From Butyrivibrio fibrisolvens 16/4 (GTDB taxonomy: Bacteria; Bacillota; Clostridia; Lachnospirales; Lachnospiraceae): a stretch of 64,000 nt of DNA. The DNA is taken from assembly GCA_000209815.1 (NCBI GenBank), contig FP929036.1:1869906-1933905 (forward strand), read 5' to 3'. The position numbers and the translations under genes were made by a program. Of this stretch, positions 26,915 to 36,900 are shown piece by piece; within the stretch, counting starts at the first letter, position 1, and each line of letters opens with the position of its first letter. The notes below the pieces were generated by a model. It had not been told where the DNA came from, ran no database searches, and saw nothing but the letters and a program-made list of their open reading frames with translations.

Positions 26915-29900
26915 CTAGGTAAAATCAAAAATAGAAAGCTGATTAGATTTTGGTAAATCCTTGATAACACCAAGCTCTACCATCTTATCAATTATAGTCT
27001 GTGATACCTTTCCTCTGTCCTTAATATCATCAAGTGAAAGGAACTTGCCCTGGCTGGCAGCAATCTGAAGCTGCTCCGCAGCCTTATCACCCATTCCCGG
27101 AAGTGAATTAAACGGAGGAAGTATCTTGTTATCTACTATTTTAAAGTATCTTGAGTCAGATTGGTATAGGTCCATAGGTAAAAAATCAAATCCGCGGGCA
27201 TACATTTCCTGAACAAGACGAAGGGCGATAAGAACATCCTTGTCTGTTGCAGATAAATCTGACTGAGCCTTCAGATTTTTAATCTCCTGCTCACATCTTG
27301 CCTTACCCTGACAGCATTTCTCGTAATCAAAACCACCTGCTCTGATAGAGAAAAAGGCAGCGTAATAAGCAAGAGGATAATTAATCTTGCAATAGGCAAC
27401 ACGCCAAGCCATCATAACGTAGGCTGCGGCATGGGCCTTTGGGAACATGTATTTAATCTTTTCACAAGAACCAATGTACCAATCAGGAACACCGTGCTCT
27501 TGCATGTGCTGCTTGTAAGTAGGCCACTCGTCACATTTTCCCTTGGCAACAACTCCCTTACGAACTCGCTCCATAATAGTAAATGACTCCGCTGGATCAA
27601 GCCCCTTATGGATAAGGTAAACCATGATATCATCACGGGTACAAATAGCCTCTGTGATGGTGGCTGTTCCACTAAGAATAAGATCCTGAGCGTTTCCAAG
27701 CCATACGTCAGTACCATGGGCAAGACCTGCGATACGAACAAGGTCAGTGAAATATTGAGGCTTGGCCTCAACAAGCATCTGCATGGCAAAATCAGTACCG
27801 AACTCTGGAATACCAAGTGTGCCAAGAGGAGTGCCCATAATATCATCTGGTGTGATTCCAAGAGCCTTTGTGCTTTGGAACAATGACATAACATCCTTGT
27901 CATCAAGTGGAATTTCTGTAGCATTAATTCCTGTCAAATCTTCTAATCGCTTAATCATAGTAGGATCAAGGTGACCTAAAATATCAAGCTTTAGAAGGTT
28001 GGCATCAATTTTATGGTAATCAAAGTGAGTAGTGACAATATCGGTATCCTTATTGGCCGGATGCTGAACCGGTGTGAATGAATAAATGTCCTCTCCATTT
28101 GGAAGAACTACTACACCACCTGGATGCTGACCAGTAGTAGATTTTACTCCTTCAACACCCTTTGCAATACGCTCGTTTTCGGCACGGCGCTTTCTAATAT
28201 CTCGCTTTTCATAATATTTTAGTACGTAACCTACGGCGTTTTTATCAGCAAGTGTAGAAACAGTACCAGCCTTGAAGGTCTGGCCTTCACCGAAAATAAC
28301 CTCTGTATATTTATGAGCCTTAGACTGATATTCGTTTGAGAAATTCAAATCGATATCAGGCTCCTTATCACCCTTAAAACCAAGGAAGGTCTCAAATGGA
28401 ATATCAAAGCCATCCTTTGCAAGTGGCTTGCCGCATTTAGGGCAAATCTTATCCGGCATATCTACACCAGATAATCCCTGGTTTACAATCTCCTGCACCT
28501 CTGGTCCATCGAAATCCACGTAGAAGCAATTAGGACATCTATAATGAGGAGGAAGTGGATTAACCTCTGTAATACCAGCCATTGTAGCTGCAAAGGAAGA
28601 ACCAACGGAACCACGGGAACCAACCAGATAACCATCCTCATTTGATTTCCACACAAGCTTCTGGGCGATAATGTACATAACGGAATATCCATTACCGATG
28701 ATAGAATTAAGCTCTCGCTCCAGTCTTGCAGAAACAATCTCTGGAAGATCTGGTCCATATACCTCGTGAGCTCTTGTTTCGCAAATACGACGTAAATCCT
28801 CCTCGGAATGCTCGATTACAGGAGGACACTTATCAGGACGAACCGGATGTATGTACTCGCACATATCAGCAATCATATTCGTATTTTCGATAACTACTTC
28901 ATGAGCCTTTGCAAGACCTAAATAAGAGAATTCCTCAAGCATCTCATCTGTAGAATGAAGATAAAGTGGCGCCTGCTGGTCTGCATCATCAAAGCCCTTA
29001 TTAGCCATGATAATTCGGCGATATATCTCGTCCTGAGGATCAAGGAAGTGAACATCACAGGTAGCAACAACTGGCTTGTTAAATTCCTCTCCTAAAGCAA
29101 CAATCTTTTTATTTACATCCTGCAAATCTTTTACGGAATTGAAGTTCTCGTATTTTGGTTTGTCAGAACGAATCATAAATTCATTATTGCCAACAGGCTG
29201 GATTTCCAGGTAATCATAAAAGCTTGCTATTCTGGCAACCTCTGAATCATCTCTATCATCAACGATTGCATCATAAAGCTCTCCCGCTTCACATGCAGAC
29301 CCTATAATCAAACCTTCTCTACATTCTGATAGAAGTGACTTTGGCACCCTAGGATAACGCGAAAAATATTTAAGATGAGATTCCGAAACAAGTCTATACA
29401 GATTAATTCGCCCAAGATCATTTTTTGCTAAAACAATACAATGGTGGGCTTTCATCTTCTTGATTTGTTCTGCCTTTGGCTTTGCCTTGTCATTGAGCTC
29501 AGTAAGAGTATGAATATTTTCAGCCTCAAGCTTAACAATGAATTTTTCAAAAATCTTTGCAGTTACCTCTGCATCTGCAACCGCTCTATGATGATGCTCA
29601 TTAACAACATTTTCCAGTTTACATACAGCATCAAGATTGAATCTGGCATTGTTAGGATGAAGATAACGAGCTACCTCCACCGTATCAACGTGGGTATAAT
29701 CGTATTCTAAGCCCAGCTGCTTGCAGTTGTATCTGATAAAGCTGGTATCAAACCCTGCATTATGAGCAACAAGAACTGTGCCCTTACAGAACTCCATAAA
29801 TTTAGGCAAAATAACATCGATTGTAGGAGCATCTAGCACCATATCATCAGTGATTGATGTAAGCTCAGTAATCCTGTATGGAATAGGAACCTCTGGATTA

Positions 29901-31357
29901 ATAAACTCTGAAAAATGATCTACTATTTCTCCATCCTTAAACTTTACTGCACCAATCTCAATGATTTTATTATTCTTAGGATTAAATCCAGTAGTCTCAA
30001 TATCAAATACTACATACTCGTCATGTAATGACTGACCTCTGTCGTTTACTACAGGACGCTTTGTATCATCTACAAGATAAATCTCGCAGCCGTAGATTAC
30101 CTTGAAATCTCCCAAGCCCTTCATGTGATCTGCATCACAAAAAGCCTGAACAACACCATGGTCTGTAATAGCCAAAGCCTTGTGACCCCAGTCCTTTGCA
30201 CGGGAAATGATACTTGTGATTTCAGAAACTCCATCGAACTCGGACATCTTTGTATGACAGTGAAGCTCAACACGTTTTTCTACTGCTGTATCCTGACGGG
30301 TAACTCTGAAATCCTTAATCTTCTGGACGCAATTGATACGTCCAACTGTAAGCTCCTTAGAATAAATATCCTCATCAAGCTTACCCATAATTTTATAGAA
30401 TCCGCCAACCTTGATTGCACTTTCGAATTCTCTACCCTGATCAGCATCAGAGAAGAAAAATTTTACAGAGATGGAATCTGTAAAGTCTGTCATTGAACCA
30501 GTACCAAAGTATCCACCCTTTTTGGTTTCGCGGAACTCTAATGCTGTAAGCTGACCTCTGATTACGATAGGGCCTAAAAGCTCACCATTAATATCCTCCA
30601 TAGGAGTGGCATTCTCAGCTATTTCAGAACCCATAATAATATCAGGATCATCTGATTTGGTAAGAGGTCTGACATATTTCTTTTCAGGCTCGCTAGCCTC
30701 TGGCTTTTCATCAGATTTAGATGCTGTATCTGCTGGCTTTTCTTCAGATGCATTATCCTCAGAAGTCTCTGCAGCCATAGTCTTTGCTGTAATAGAGGCA
30801 ATACGCTGCTCGATTTCTCTTTCAGCATTCTGAAGATACTTACTCTTTACAGGTTCCTTATAATCGATGATTATTGAGGCATCCATGTGACATCTACGAC
30901 ACAAAATTCCATGGAGTAAATCAAAAAGCTCGTGCTCTTTTTCTCTACCAATTACAGTGTCCTCGATAGTAACCTTTACTTTGCCATCCTCTGTAATATC
31001 TAAATCTGCTTTTTTATATATGTTAAAAAGAAGAGCGCTACGTTCTTCAAGCTCTTCTAAAATACTATCGTTATAAGATGAAATTAAATTTTCTGGAGTG
31101 TACTGACTTGATAAATCAAAAATCCTCCAAAATACGAATGGAAACTCCATTGTTTGGAAAGAATTGTTTTTAATAGACTTCTCTAAACTCCAAATGCGTC
31201 GTTTAGGAATCAATGTATTGAAAGTAACGTATATACGAATATCGTCTTTAGAACGACCTGTACTGACCTTAGTGATTGTGGCATCACTAAGGGCAGTGGA
31301 AAGATCATTTTCTGCATTCATATTAGGGAATACTTCATAAAATCCCATTTGATCCAT
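26915..31357 (-). CDS. polC: DNA polymerase III alpha subunit, PolC type
   Basis: A 1480-residue Gram-positive replicase. Order: N-terminal domains, OB-fold (about 240-340), split PHP domain (RVELHCHTKMSEFDG), inserted DnaQ-like 3'-5' exonuclease (YVVFDIETTGFNP, with AHNAGFDTSF and HHRAVADAEVT), then the polymerase with a four-cysteine zinc site (CPNCFYVDF, CPKCGKP) and the catalytic PDIDLNFSNEYQ. I take the ATG at 31357, which has GGAG seven bases upstream. It ends in LSIFDFT, a plausible clamp-binding tail (QLSIFDF). Its place after the rseP block matches Bacillus, with ispG where proS would be. Confidence 0.97.
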   Translation of the reverse strand: MDQMGFYEVFPNMNAENDLSTALSDATITKVSTGRSKDDIRIYVTFNTLIPKRRIWSLEKSIKNNSFQTMEFPFVFWRIFDLSSQYTPENLISSYNDSILEELEERSALLFNIYKKADLDITEDGKVKVTIEDTVIGREKEHELFDLLHGILCRRCHMDASIIIDYKEPVKSKYLQNAEREIEQRIASITAKTMAAETSEDNASEEKPADTASKSDEKPEASEPEKKYVRPLTKSDDPDIIMGSEIAENATPMEDINGELLGPIVIRGQLTALEFRETKKGGYFGTGSMTDFTDSISVKFFFSDADQGREFESAIKVGGFYKIMGKLDEDIYSKELTVGRINCVQKIKDFRVTRQDTAVEKRVELHCHTKMSEFDGVSEITSIISRAKDWGHKALAITDHGVVQAFCDADHMKGLGDFKVIYGCEIYLVDDTKRPVVNDRGQSLHDEYVVFDIETTGFNPKNNKIIEIGAVKFKDGEIVDHFSEFINPEVPIPYRITELTSITDDMVLDAPTIDVILPKFMEFCKGTVLVAHNAGFDTSFIRYNCKQLGLEYDYTHVDTVEVARYLHPNNARFNLDAVCKLENVVNEHHHRAVADAEVTAKIFEKFIVKLEAENIHTLTELNDKAKPKAEQIKKMKAHHCIVLAKNDLGRINLYRLVSESHLKYFSRYPRVPKSLLSECREGLIIGSACEAGELYDAIVDDRDDSEVARIASFYDYLEIQPVGNNEFMIRSDKPKYENFNSVKDLQDVNKKIVALGEEFNKPVVATCDVHFLDPQDEIYRRIIMANKGFDDADQQAPLYLHSTDEMLEEFSYLGLAKAHEVVIENTNMIADMCEYIHPVRPDKCPPVIEHSEEDLRRICETRAHEVYGPDLPEIVSARLERELNSIIGNGYSVMYIIAQKLVWKSNEDGYLVGSRGSVGSSFAATMAGITEVNPLPPHYRCPNCFYVDFDGPEVQEIVNQGLSGVDMPDKICPKCGKPLAKDGFDIPFETFLGFKGDKEPDIDLNFSNEYQSKAHKYTEVIFGEGQTFKAGTVSTLADKNAVGYVLKYYEKRDIRKRRAENERIAKGVEGVKSTTGQHPGGVVVLPNGEDIYSFTPVQHPANKDTDIVTTHFDYHKIDANLLKLDILGHLDPTMIKRLEDLTGINATEIPLDDKDVMSLFQSTKALGITPDDIMGTPLGTLGIPEFGTDFAMQMLVEAKPQYFTDLVRIAGLAHGTDVWLGNAQDLILSGTATITEAICTRDDIMVYLIHKGLDPAESFTIMERVRKGVVAKGKCDEWPTYKQHMQEHGVPDWYIGSCEKIKYMFPKAHAAAYVMMAWRVAYCKINYPLAYYAAFFSIRAGGFDYEKCCQGKARCEQEIKNLKAQSDLSATDKDVLIALRLVQEMYARGFDFLPMDLYQSDSRYFKIVDNKILPPFNSLPGMGDKAAEQLQIAASQGKFLSLDDIKDRGKVSQTIIDKMVELGVIKDLPKSNQLSIFDFT

Positions 31358-31372
31358 AACATATCTCCAAAT

Positions 31373-31473
31373 GTTACTATTCAAAGTTATAAAATATATA
31401 GAAAAGACTCTTGTTAAATTTATTTATAAAAGAGTTCAATTATGAATATAGAGGGGGTATTTTGAATAGTAAC
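31373..31473 (-). repeat. 13-bp inverted repeat spanning the ispG-polC spacer
   Basis: GTTACTATTCAAA (31373-31385) and its exact complement (31461-31473) are 75 bases apart. In the mRNA they would bring the end of ispG next to the polC ribosome site, which begins a few bases beyond the second arm. A smaller AAGACTCTT/AAGAGTTC-like pair lies inside. Function unknown. Confidence 0.5.
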
Positions 31474-31483
31474 TCTATAATTT

Positions 31484-32533
31484 TTATTTTTCCCAATTCT
31501 CCAGTTCTTCCCTTAGTGCAACGAGGAGCTGGTCCTCTGGAAGTTTACGAACAACCTCTCCATGCTTGATAAGAAGTCCTTCGCCAATACCGCCTGCAAC
31601 ACCAAGGTCTGCTTCCTTTGCCTCTCCTGGTCCGTTTACTACGCAGCCCATAACAGCAACCTTGATATTAAGGTCTGAGAACTCTTCAACCATTGTCTCT
31701 ACCTTATTTGCAAGTCCAATTAAATCTATCTGAGTACGTCCACAGGTAGGGCAAGAAACAACCTCTATACCACCCGTTCTAAGTCCAAGTGTACGAAGAA
31801 TAAGCTTTGCTGTCTTAATCTCCTCAATAGGTGCACCTGTAAGTGACACACGAATTGTATCTCCAATGCCCTGAGAAAGAATCATAGCAAGTCCTGCTGC
31901 GCTTTTGATATTTCCAGCTCTAAGAGTACCTGCCTCTGTAATACCTACGTGAAGTGGATGATTAGTCTTGTCAGCAATAAGCTCATGAGCCTTAACGCAC
32001 ATCATAACATTTGAAGATTTGATACTGATAACCAGATTATCATATCCAAGATCCTCAATAATCTTTACCTTATCAAGAGCAGACTCTACAAGACCTTCTG
32101 CAGTAACACCACCATATTTTTCAACAAGGTTCTTTTCAAGTGAGCCTGAATTTACACCTACACGAATAGGAATGTTCTTTGCCTTTGCAGCATCAACAAC
32201 AGCCTTGATTCTATCTATGCTTCCGATGTTACCAGGATTAATTCGGATTTTGTCAGCGCCATTTTCAATGGCTGCAATAGCAAGCCTGTAGTCAAAATGA
32301 ATATCTGCAACAAGAGGAATATGAATCTGCTTCTTAATCTCTCCAATTGCCTTCGCTGCCTCCATATCAGGGCAAGCGACACGAATAATATCACAGCCTG
32401 CCTTTTCAAGCTCAAGAATCTGTGCGACTGTAGCTACAACATCCTGAGTCTTTGTATTACACATAGACTGAATAAGGATAGGATTGCCTCCACCGATTAC
32501 TCTATTTCCAATATGAACGACCTTTGTATCCAT
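31484..32533 (-). CDS. ispG: 4-hydroxy-3-methylbut-2-enyl diphosphate synthase
   Basis: A 349-residue iron-sulfur enzyme of the non-mevalonate isoprenoid pathway (also called GcpE). Cluster cysteines appear as VSCPTCGRTQ and VMGCVVNGPGE; the N-terminal TIM barrel carries VRVACPDMEAAKAIGEI and KIRINPGNIG. It starts 12 bases after rseP. With dxr three genes upstream it supplies isoprenoid units for UppS. Confidence 0.97.
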   Translation of the reverse strand: MDTKVVHIGNRVIGGGNPILIQSMCNTKTQDVVATVAQILELEKAGCDIIRVACPDMEAAKAIGEIKKQIHIPLVADIHFDYRLAIAAIENGADKIRINPGNIGSIDRIKAVVDAAKAKNIPIRVGVNSGSLEKNLVEKYGGVTAEGLVESALDKVKIIEDLGYDNLVISIKSSNVMMCVKAHELIADKTNHPLHVGITEAGTLRAGNIKSAAGLAMILSQGIGDTIRVSLTGAPIEEIKTAKLILRTLGLRTGGIEVVSCPTCGRTQIDLIGLANKVETMVEEFSDLNIKVAVMGCVVNGPGEAKEADLGVAGGIGEGLLIKHGEVVRKLPEDQLLVALREELENWEK

Positions 32534-32545
32534 AATAAACTCCTA

Positions 32546-33592
32546 TTACATTAATTTAATAATATCGTTGTACATTACCACAATCATCAACAGCATTAAA
32601 AGGGCGAATCCCACAAGATTGATACCGTTTTCAATCTCTGGCTTCATTTTCTTACCTCTGATAGCCTCGATGATAATGAGAAGAATTCTGCCGCCATCCA
32701 GTGCTGGAAATGGAAGTAAATTCATAACACCAAGGTTTGCCGATAAAAGAATGGCAATGGAAAGCATGTTTACAAATACATAAAATGCTCCGCTTCTAAC
32801 GGACTCATCGTAAACATTAGATATGGTAGAAACAACGCCCACCGGTCCTGAAACTTCATTTACAGAAATCTGGCCTGTAAATAACATTTTAAGACTAGAT
32901 ATAGTAACGTATATCTGATATTTCATCTCATATACTGCGTACTGAAGAACCCCAACAGGAGAAACCTTAACATATTCCGGAGCCTTTTGGATTCCCATAA
33001 GTTTGCGTCCAGATTCTTCAGAATACTTTGGAGTAAGAGTGGTAGCGTGTTCTTTTCCATCGCGCTCATATACTACTTTTATAGAATCAGCATCTGAATG
33101 AAGGAAAGTGAAAATACTGATTTCATTGTAGAAATGAACCTTGTAGCCATCTAAGCTAATAATCTTATCTCCTGCCTCAATACCTGCTTCTTCGGCTGCA
33201 TATCCTGGCATAACATCAGTGATTGTAGTGTCATTTACACCAATAGAAGCAATATAAACTACAGAAAGAATATATGCCAAAATAAAGTTAAAGAAAGGAC
33301 CTCCAAAAACAATCTGGAATCTCTCCCATTTGCTCTTTTTATTAAAAGCTCTATCACTATCACTTTCTTCATCTTCACCTTCCATAACACAGCTTCCGCC
33401 AAATGGAAGTGCCTTGAGACAATACTTAGTCTCTCCCTTGCCCCAAGAAAAAAGTGTAGGTCCTAAACCAAGTGTAAATTCATTAACCTTAACACCACAT
33501 TTCTTTGCAAATAAAAAATGTCCAAGTTCGTGAAAAATAATTATGAAACTAAAAATCAGTATAGCTAGTATTATCTTAAAAATAACTACCAC
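32546..33592 (-). CDS. rseP: Site-2 protease RseP
   Basis: A 348-residue intramembrane zinc protease. The first helix holds the HExxH site (IIFHELGHFLFAKK), a PDZ domain spans about 115-215, and the third-helix zinc aspartate is in NLLPFPALDGGRIL. It cleaves membrane-bound regulators such as anti-sigma factors and remnant signal peptides. The start is a GTG that overlaps the dxr stop (GTGGTAG) by seven bases, so it depends on coupled translation. Confidence 0.95.
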   Translation of the reverse strand: MVVIFKIILAILIFSFIIIFHELGHFLFAKKCGVKVNEFTLGLGPTLFSWGKGETKYCLKALPFGGSCVMEGEDEESDSDRAFNKKSKWERFQIVFGGPFFNFILAYILSVVYIASIGVNDTTITDVMPGYAAEEAGIEAGDKIISLDGYKVHFYNEISIFTFLHSDADSIKVVYERDGKEHATTLTPKYSEESGRKLMGIQKAPEYVKVSPVGVLQYAVYEMKYQIYVTISSLKMLFTGQISVNEVSGPVGVVSTISNVYDESVRSGAFYVFVNMLSIAILLSANLGVMNLLPFPALDGGRILLIIIEAIRGKKMKPEIENGINLVGFALLMLLMIVVMYNDIIKLM

Positions 33593-34734
33593 CTGCTCTC
33601 TATGAAATCGTAAGTCATCTGCTCTGTCTCAAGTACCTGCTCGATTGTAGGATTTGCAATGAAATCCACATTAATCATAGCCTCTGAAACAATCTCTGGA
33701 ATCTCTAGGAACTTAATCTTATTCTTTAAGAACTTTGCAACTGCTCTTTCATTTGCTGCATTGAAAACTGTAGGGACATTTCCACCAGCATCCATAGCAT
33801 CATAGGCTAATGAAAGGCCATAGAATGTCTCCATATCAGGCTTTTCAAATGTAAGTGTGCCCACCTTGAACAAATCTAAAGGCTCGGAATATAAAGTCTT
33901 ACGATTAGGATAGAACAATGCGTAAAGGATAGGCAGGCGCATATCAGGTGTGCCCATCTGACCAATAACAGCACCATCCATAAACTCTACAGCTGAGTGC
34001 AAAATACTCTGAGGATGAACAACAACCTCTACCTGATTAAGTGCTACACCAAAGAGCCACTTAGCCTCCATAACCTCTAGACCTTTATTAATCATTGTAG
34101 CTGAATCAATAGTGATTTTTGCTCCCATTGACCAGTTTGGATGCTTGAGGGCATCCTCCAATGTAACATTCTCTAAATCCTCTAAAGTACGGCCTCTAAA
34201 TGGACCGCCTGAAGCTGTTAGAAGAATCTTAGAAATCTTATTATGACGTTCACCATTTAATGACTGGAAAATAGCACTATGCTCACTATCTACAGGAAGA
34301 ATAGAAACTCCCTTTTCCTTTGCAAGTGGCATAATAATATGACCAGCTGTAACTAATGTTTCTTTATTAGCAAGGGCAATATCCTTGCCTGCATTAATAG
34401 CTGCAATAGTAGGCTGAACGCCAACCATTCCTACAACTGCTGTAACTACAGTATCAGCGCCCTCTGCAGTAGCAACTGCAATAAGACCTTCCATTCCAAA
34501 ATGAATATCAATATCTAAATCGTTAGTTCTTGTTTTTAGATCCTTAGCAAGCTCCTCTGTGCCTACTGAAACAAGAACTGGATTGTATTTTCTAATCTGC
34601 TTTTCAAATAAATCTAGATTACTGCCACAAGACATGGCAACAACATTTAAATCATCTGGATTCTGGGAAACAATATCTAATGTCTGTGTTCCGATAGAAC
34701 CTGTTGAACCAAGAATCGAAATATTCTTTGCCAT
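33586..34734 (-). CDS. dxr: 1-deoxy-D-xylulose 5-phosphate reductoisomerase
   Basis: A 382-residue NADPH enzyme for the committed step of MEP-pathway isoprenoids. It shows the dinucleotide loop ILGSTGSIGTQTLDIV, the metal/substrate segment PVDSEHSAIFQ and the flexible loop GGPFRGRTLEDL. It is packed between cdsA (12 bases) and rseP (overlap). Confidence 0.97.
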   Translation of the reverse strand: MAKNISILGSTGSIGTQTLDIVSQNPDDLNVVAMSCGSNLDLFEKQIRKYNPVLVSVGTEELAKDLKTRTNDLDIDIHFGMEGLIAVATAEGADTVVTAVVGMVGVQPTIAAINAGKDIALANKETLVTAGHIIMPLAKEKGVSILPVDSEHSAIFQSLNGERHNKISKILLTASGGPFRGRTLEDLENVTLEDALKHPNWSMGAKITIDSATMINKGLEVMEAKWLFGVALNQVEVVVHPQSILHSAVEFMDGAVIGQMGTPDMRLPILYALFYPNRKTLYSEPLDLFKVGTLTFEKPDMETFYGLSLAYDAMDAGGNVPTVFNAANERAVAKFLKNKIKFLEIPEIVSEAMINVDFIANPTIEQVLETEQMTYDFIESRW

Positions 34735-34746
34735 AAAAAATTACCC

Positions 34747-35547
34747 CTATAAAATATAATATGCTAAGAAATAAATGATAGGTGCAGTAATGATAACGCT
34801 ATCGAAACGATCTAGTACTCCACCGTGACCTGGAATAAGCTTTCCATAATCTTTGATATCAAAATTTCTCTTAATAGCTGAAGCCGCTAAGTCTCCAACC
34901 ATAGAAATAAGAGCGCCAATGCCTGCAAAGATAACAAGTGGAAGAATTGGGAAATTCTCCAAATTGAATATGTTATCAATGATATAGCAATAAATTGCTG
35001 TAAAAAGCATGGCTCCTACTACACCACCAACAGCTCCCTCTACAGATTTCTTTGGAGAAAGAAGTGGTGACATTTTATGCTTACCAAATAGTACACCTAC
35101 ACAGTAAGCTGATGTGTCACAGCCCCAAGAACATAGGAAAATAAGCCATACAATGAACGGTCCATTAGGAAGCATTCTTGTCTGATAAAGAAAAGAAAGC
35201 ATAACGCCTACATAAAACAGGCCAAAGAAAGCTGCCAAAATCTGGTGTGTGTGATATTTAGGATATGCAAAAACAAACACGCCCAAAAGACAGATAAGGA
35301 ACGCTAACATAATTGCCATATTATCAGTAGAAAAATGAAGATTAAGATTTACATAATATGCAACGCAGGCTGCATACCCAAGAAAACCTAGTGGCTTCTT
35401 TTCTATTTTAAATATACGATATAGCTCAAACATTCCTACGAGAGATAATGTAAGCATTACCCCCAGAAGTAAATTCCCACCAGTACATATAAATAGCAAA
35501 GCTAATGCTACAAGTACAATTCCGCTAATAAGTCGTGTAATAAACAT
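34747..35547 (-). CDS. cdsA: Phosphatidate cytidylyltransferase
   Basis: A 266-residue membrane enzyme with about seven or eight helices that makes CDP-diacylglycerol for phospholipid synthesis. The C-terminal signature (KDYGKLIPGHGGVLDRFDS) with its two metal-binding aspartates is intact. It lies 12 bases after uppS and 12 before dxr. Confidence 0.96.
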   Translation of the reverse strand: MFITRLISGIVLVALALLFICTGGNLLLGVMLTLSLVGMFELYRIFKIEKKPLGFLGYAACVAYYVNLNLHFSTDNMAIMLAFLICLLGVFVFAYPKYHTHQILAAFFGLFYVGVMLSFLYQTRMLPNGPFIVWLIFLCSWGCDTSAYCVGVLFGKHKMSPLLSPKKSVEGAVGGVVGAMLFTAIYCYIIDNIFNLENFPILPLVIFAGIGALISMVGDLAASAIKRNFDIKDYGKLIPGHGGVLDRFDSVIITAPIIYFLAYYIL

Positions 35548-35559
35548 TTATAATCCTCT

Positions 35560-36259
35560 CTAAATTCCGCCGAATCGACGGTTTCTCTTGTCATACTCTT
35601 CCACAGCCTTTTTTAACTCCTCAGGAGTAAACTCTGGCCAAGGAACTGAAGTGAAATAAAATTCAGAGTATGCCAACTGCCACAATAAGTAATTTGATAA
35701 TCTCTGCTCTCCTGATGTTCTAATCATAAAATCAGGATCAGGAATATCTTTTGTATCAAGATAGGTTCCAAATAAAGATTCATCAATATCATCAATATTT
35801 ATTTTACCATCTTTTACATCAGAAGCCACATTTCTTATTGCTCTGGTCATCTCATCTCTGCTGCCATAATTAATAGCAATTGTAAGAGTAAGACCTGTAA
35901 ATTGTGATGAATACTCTGTTAGCTCTGCAATAGCCTTTCTAAGCTTTTCATCAAGCTTTGATAAGTCTCCGATAAATCTAACACGAAGATTATCTTTCTT
36001 TGCAGTGCGCATGCAAGTCTTTATGTACTCACCTAAAAGCTTCATCAATGCTTTTACTTCGTCATCTGGTCTTGACCAGTTTTCTGTAGAGAAAGCATAC
36101 ATTGTTACATATTTTACACCTAAATCATGTGCTGCTCTACAAATAGTTTCAACATTTTTTTGCACCTACTGTATGTCCATAGGTACGAGGCATTCCTTTG
36201 GATTTTGCCCATCTTCCATTTCCATCAAGGATAATAGCTATATGCTCTGGTACGTTCAT
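35560..36259 (-). CDS. uppS: Undecaprenyl diphosphate synthase, interrupted by an extra base
   Basis: About 232 residues after removing one base from the T7 run at 36155-36161, giving [18 protein letters not shown]. The start [20 protein letters not shown] carries catalytic Asp12 and the substrate loop; [12 protein letters not shown] and the YGSRDEM segment follow. It builds the C55 lipid carrier for peptidoglycan. GGAGG lies four bases before the ATG at 36259. This is one of only three sites in the window where a run looks one base too long. Confidence 0.94.
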
Positions 36260-36294
36260 AGCTCCTCCATATTACATAACATAAAATAAATGAA

Positions 36295-36317
36295 ACAGGG
36301 CACAAACTGTGCCCTGT
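36295..36317 (-). terminator. Terminator after frr
   Basis: ACAGGGCACA (36295-36304) and its exact complement (36308-36317) with a three-base loop, followed on the minus strand by TTTCATTTATTTTATG. It lies between frr and uppS, so the downstream envelope genes rely on readthrough or an unseen promoter. Confidence 0.8.
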
Positions 36318-36337
36318 AATAATTGATATCGTCGCTT

Positions 36338-36891
36338 TTAGACAGTCATAATCTCTTTTGTCTTTGCCTCAACAGCCTTATCAACCTCAGCAATAAACTT
36401 ATCTGTCATCTTCTGACACTTATCTTCGAGATCCTTGATTTCATCCTCAGAAACGCCCTCATCCTTTGAGTGCTTCTTTAAATGATCAATAGCATCTCTT
36501 CTAATATTTCTAATAGCAACCTTGGCATCCTCACCATGCTTCTTAACGTCCTTAGCAATTTCCTTACGACGTTCCTCTGTAAGCTCTGGGAATACAAGAC
36601 GAATAAGCTTGCCATCATTTGTAGGATTGATTCCGATATCAGACATGTTAATAGCCTTCTCGATTTCCTTAACTAATGAAGGTTCCCAAGGCTGAATCTG
36701 AATAAGTCTTGGCTCTGGAACCGAAATATTTGCTACCTGCTGAAGTGGAGTTGGTGCTCCATAATAATCAACAGTAATCTTGTCTAAGATATGTGGATTA
36801 GCACGTCCAGCTCTTATTGTAGTGAACTCGCTTTCAAGATTATTGTAGCTCTTTGTCATTTTTCTTCGTATACTGAAAGTATATTATCCAT
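36338..36891 (-). CDS. frr: Ribosome recycling factor, interrupted by a frameshift
   Basis: 184 residues, the normal length, when one base is added to the T5 run at 36859-36863, giving MDNILSVYEEKMTKSYNNLE. Without it only a 173-residue form starting at the internal methionine would be made. The conserved RAGRANPHILDKI and NPTNDGKLIRLVFPELTEERR are present. The factor splits post-termination ribosomes and is essential. AAGGAGGGCTA precedes the ATG at 36891. It follows pyrH as in Bacillus. Confidence 0.96.
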
Positions 36892-36900
36892 TAGCCCTCC

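Noticed and set aside
26893-26973. Longer N terminus for the DUF5050-like protein
   Set aside because: It would overlap the end of polC by 59 bases and places the membrane anchor internally; the ATG at 26892 has a ribosome site.
36155-36161. Programmed frameshift in uppS
   Set aside because: No shifty heptamer context with stimulatory structure was evident, and similar run errors occur throughout the window in unrelated genes.
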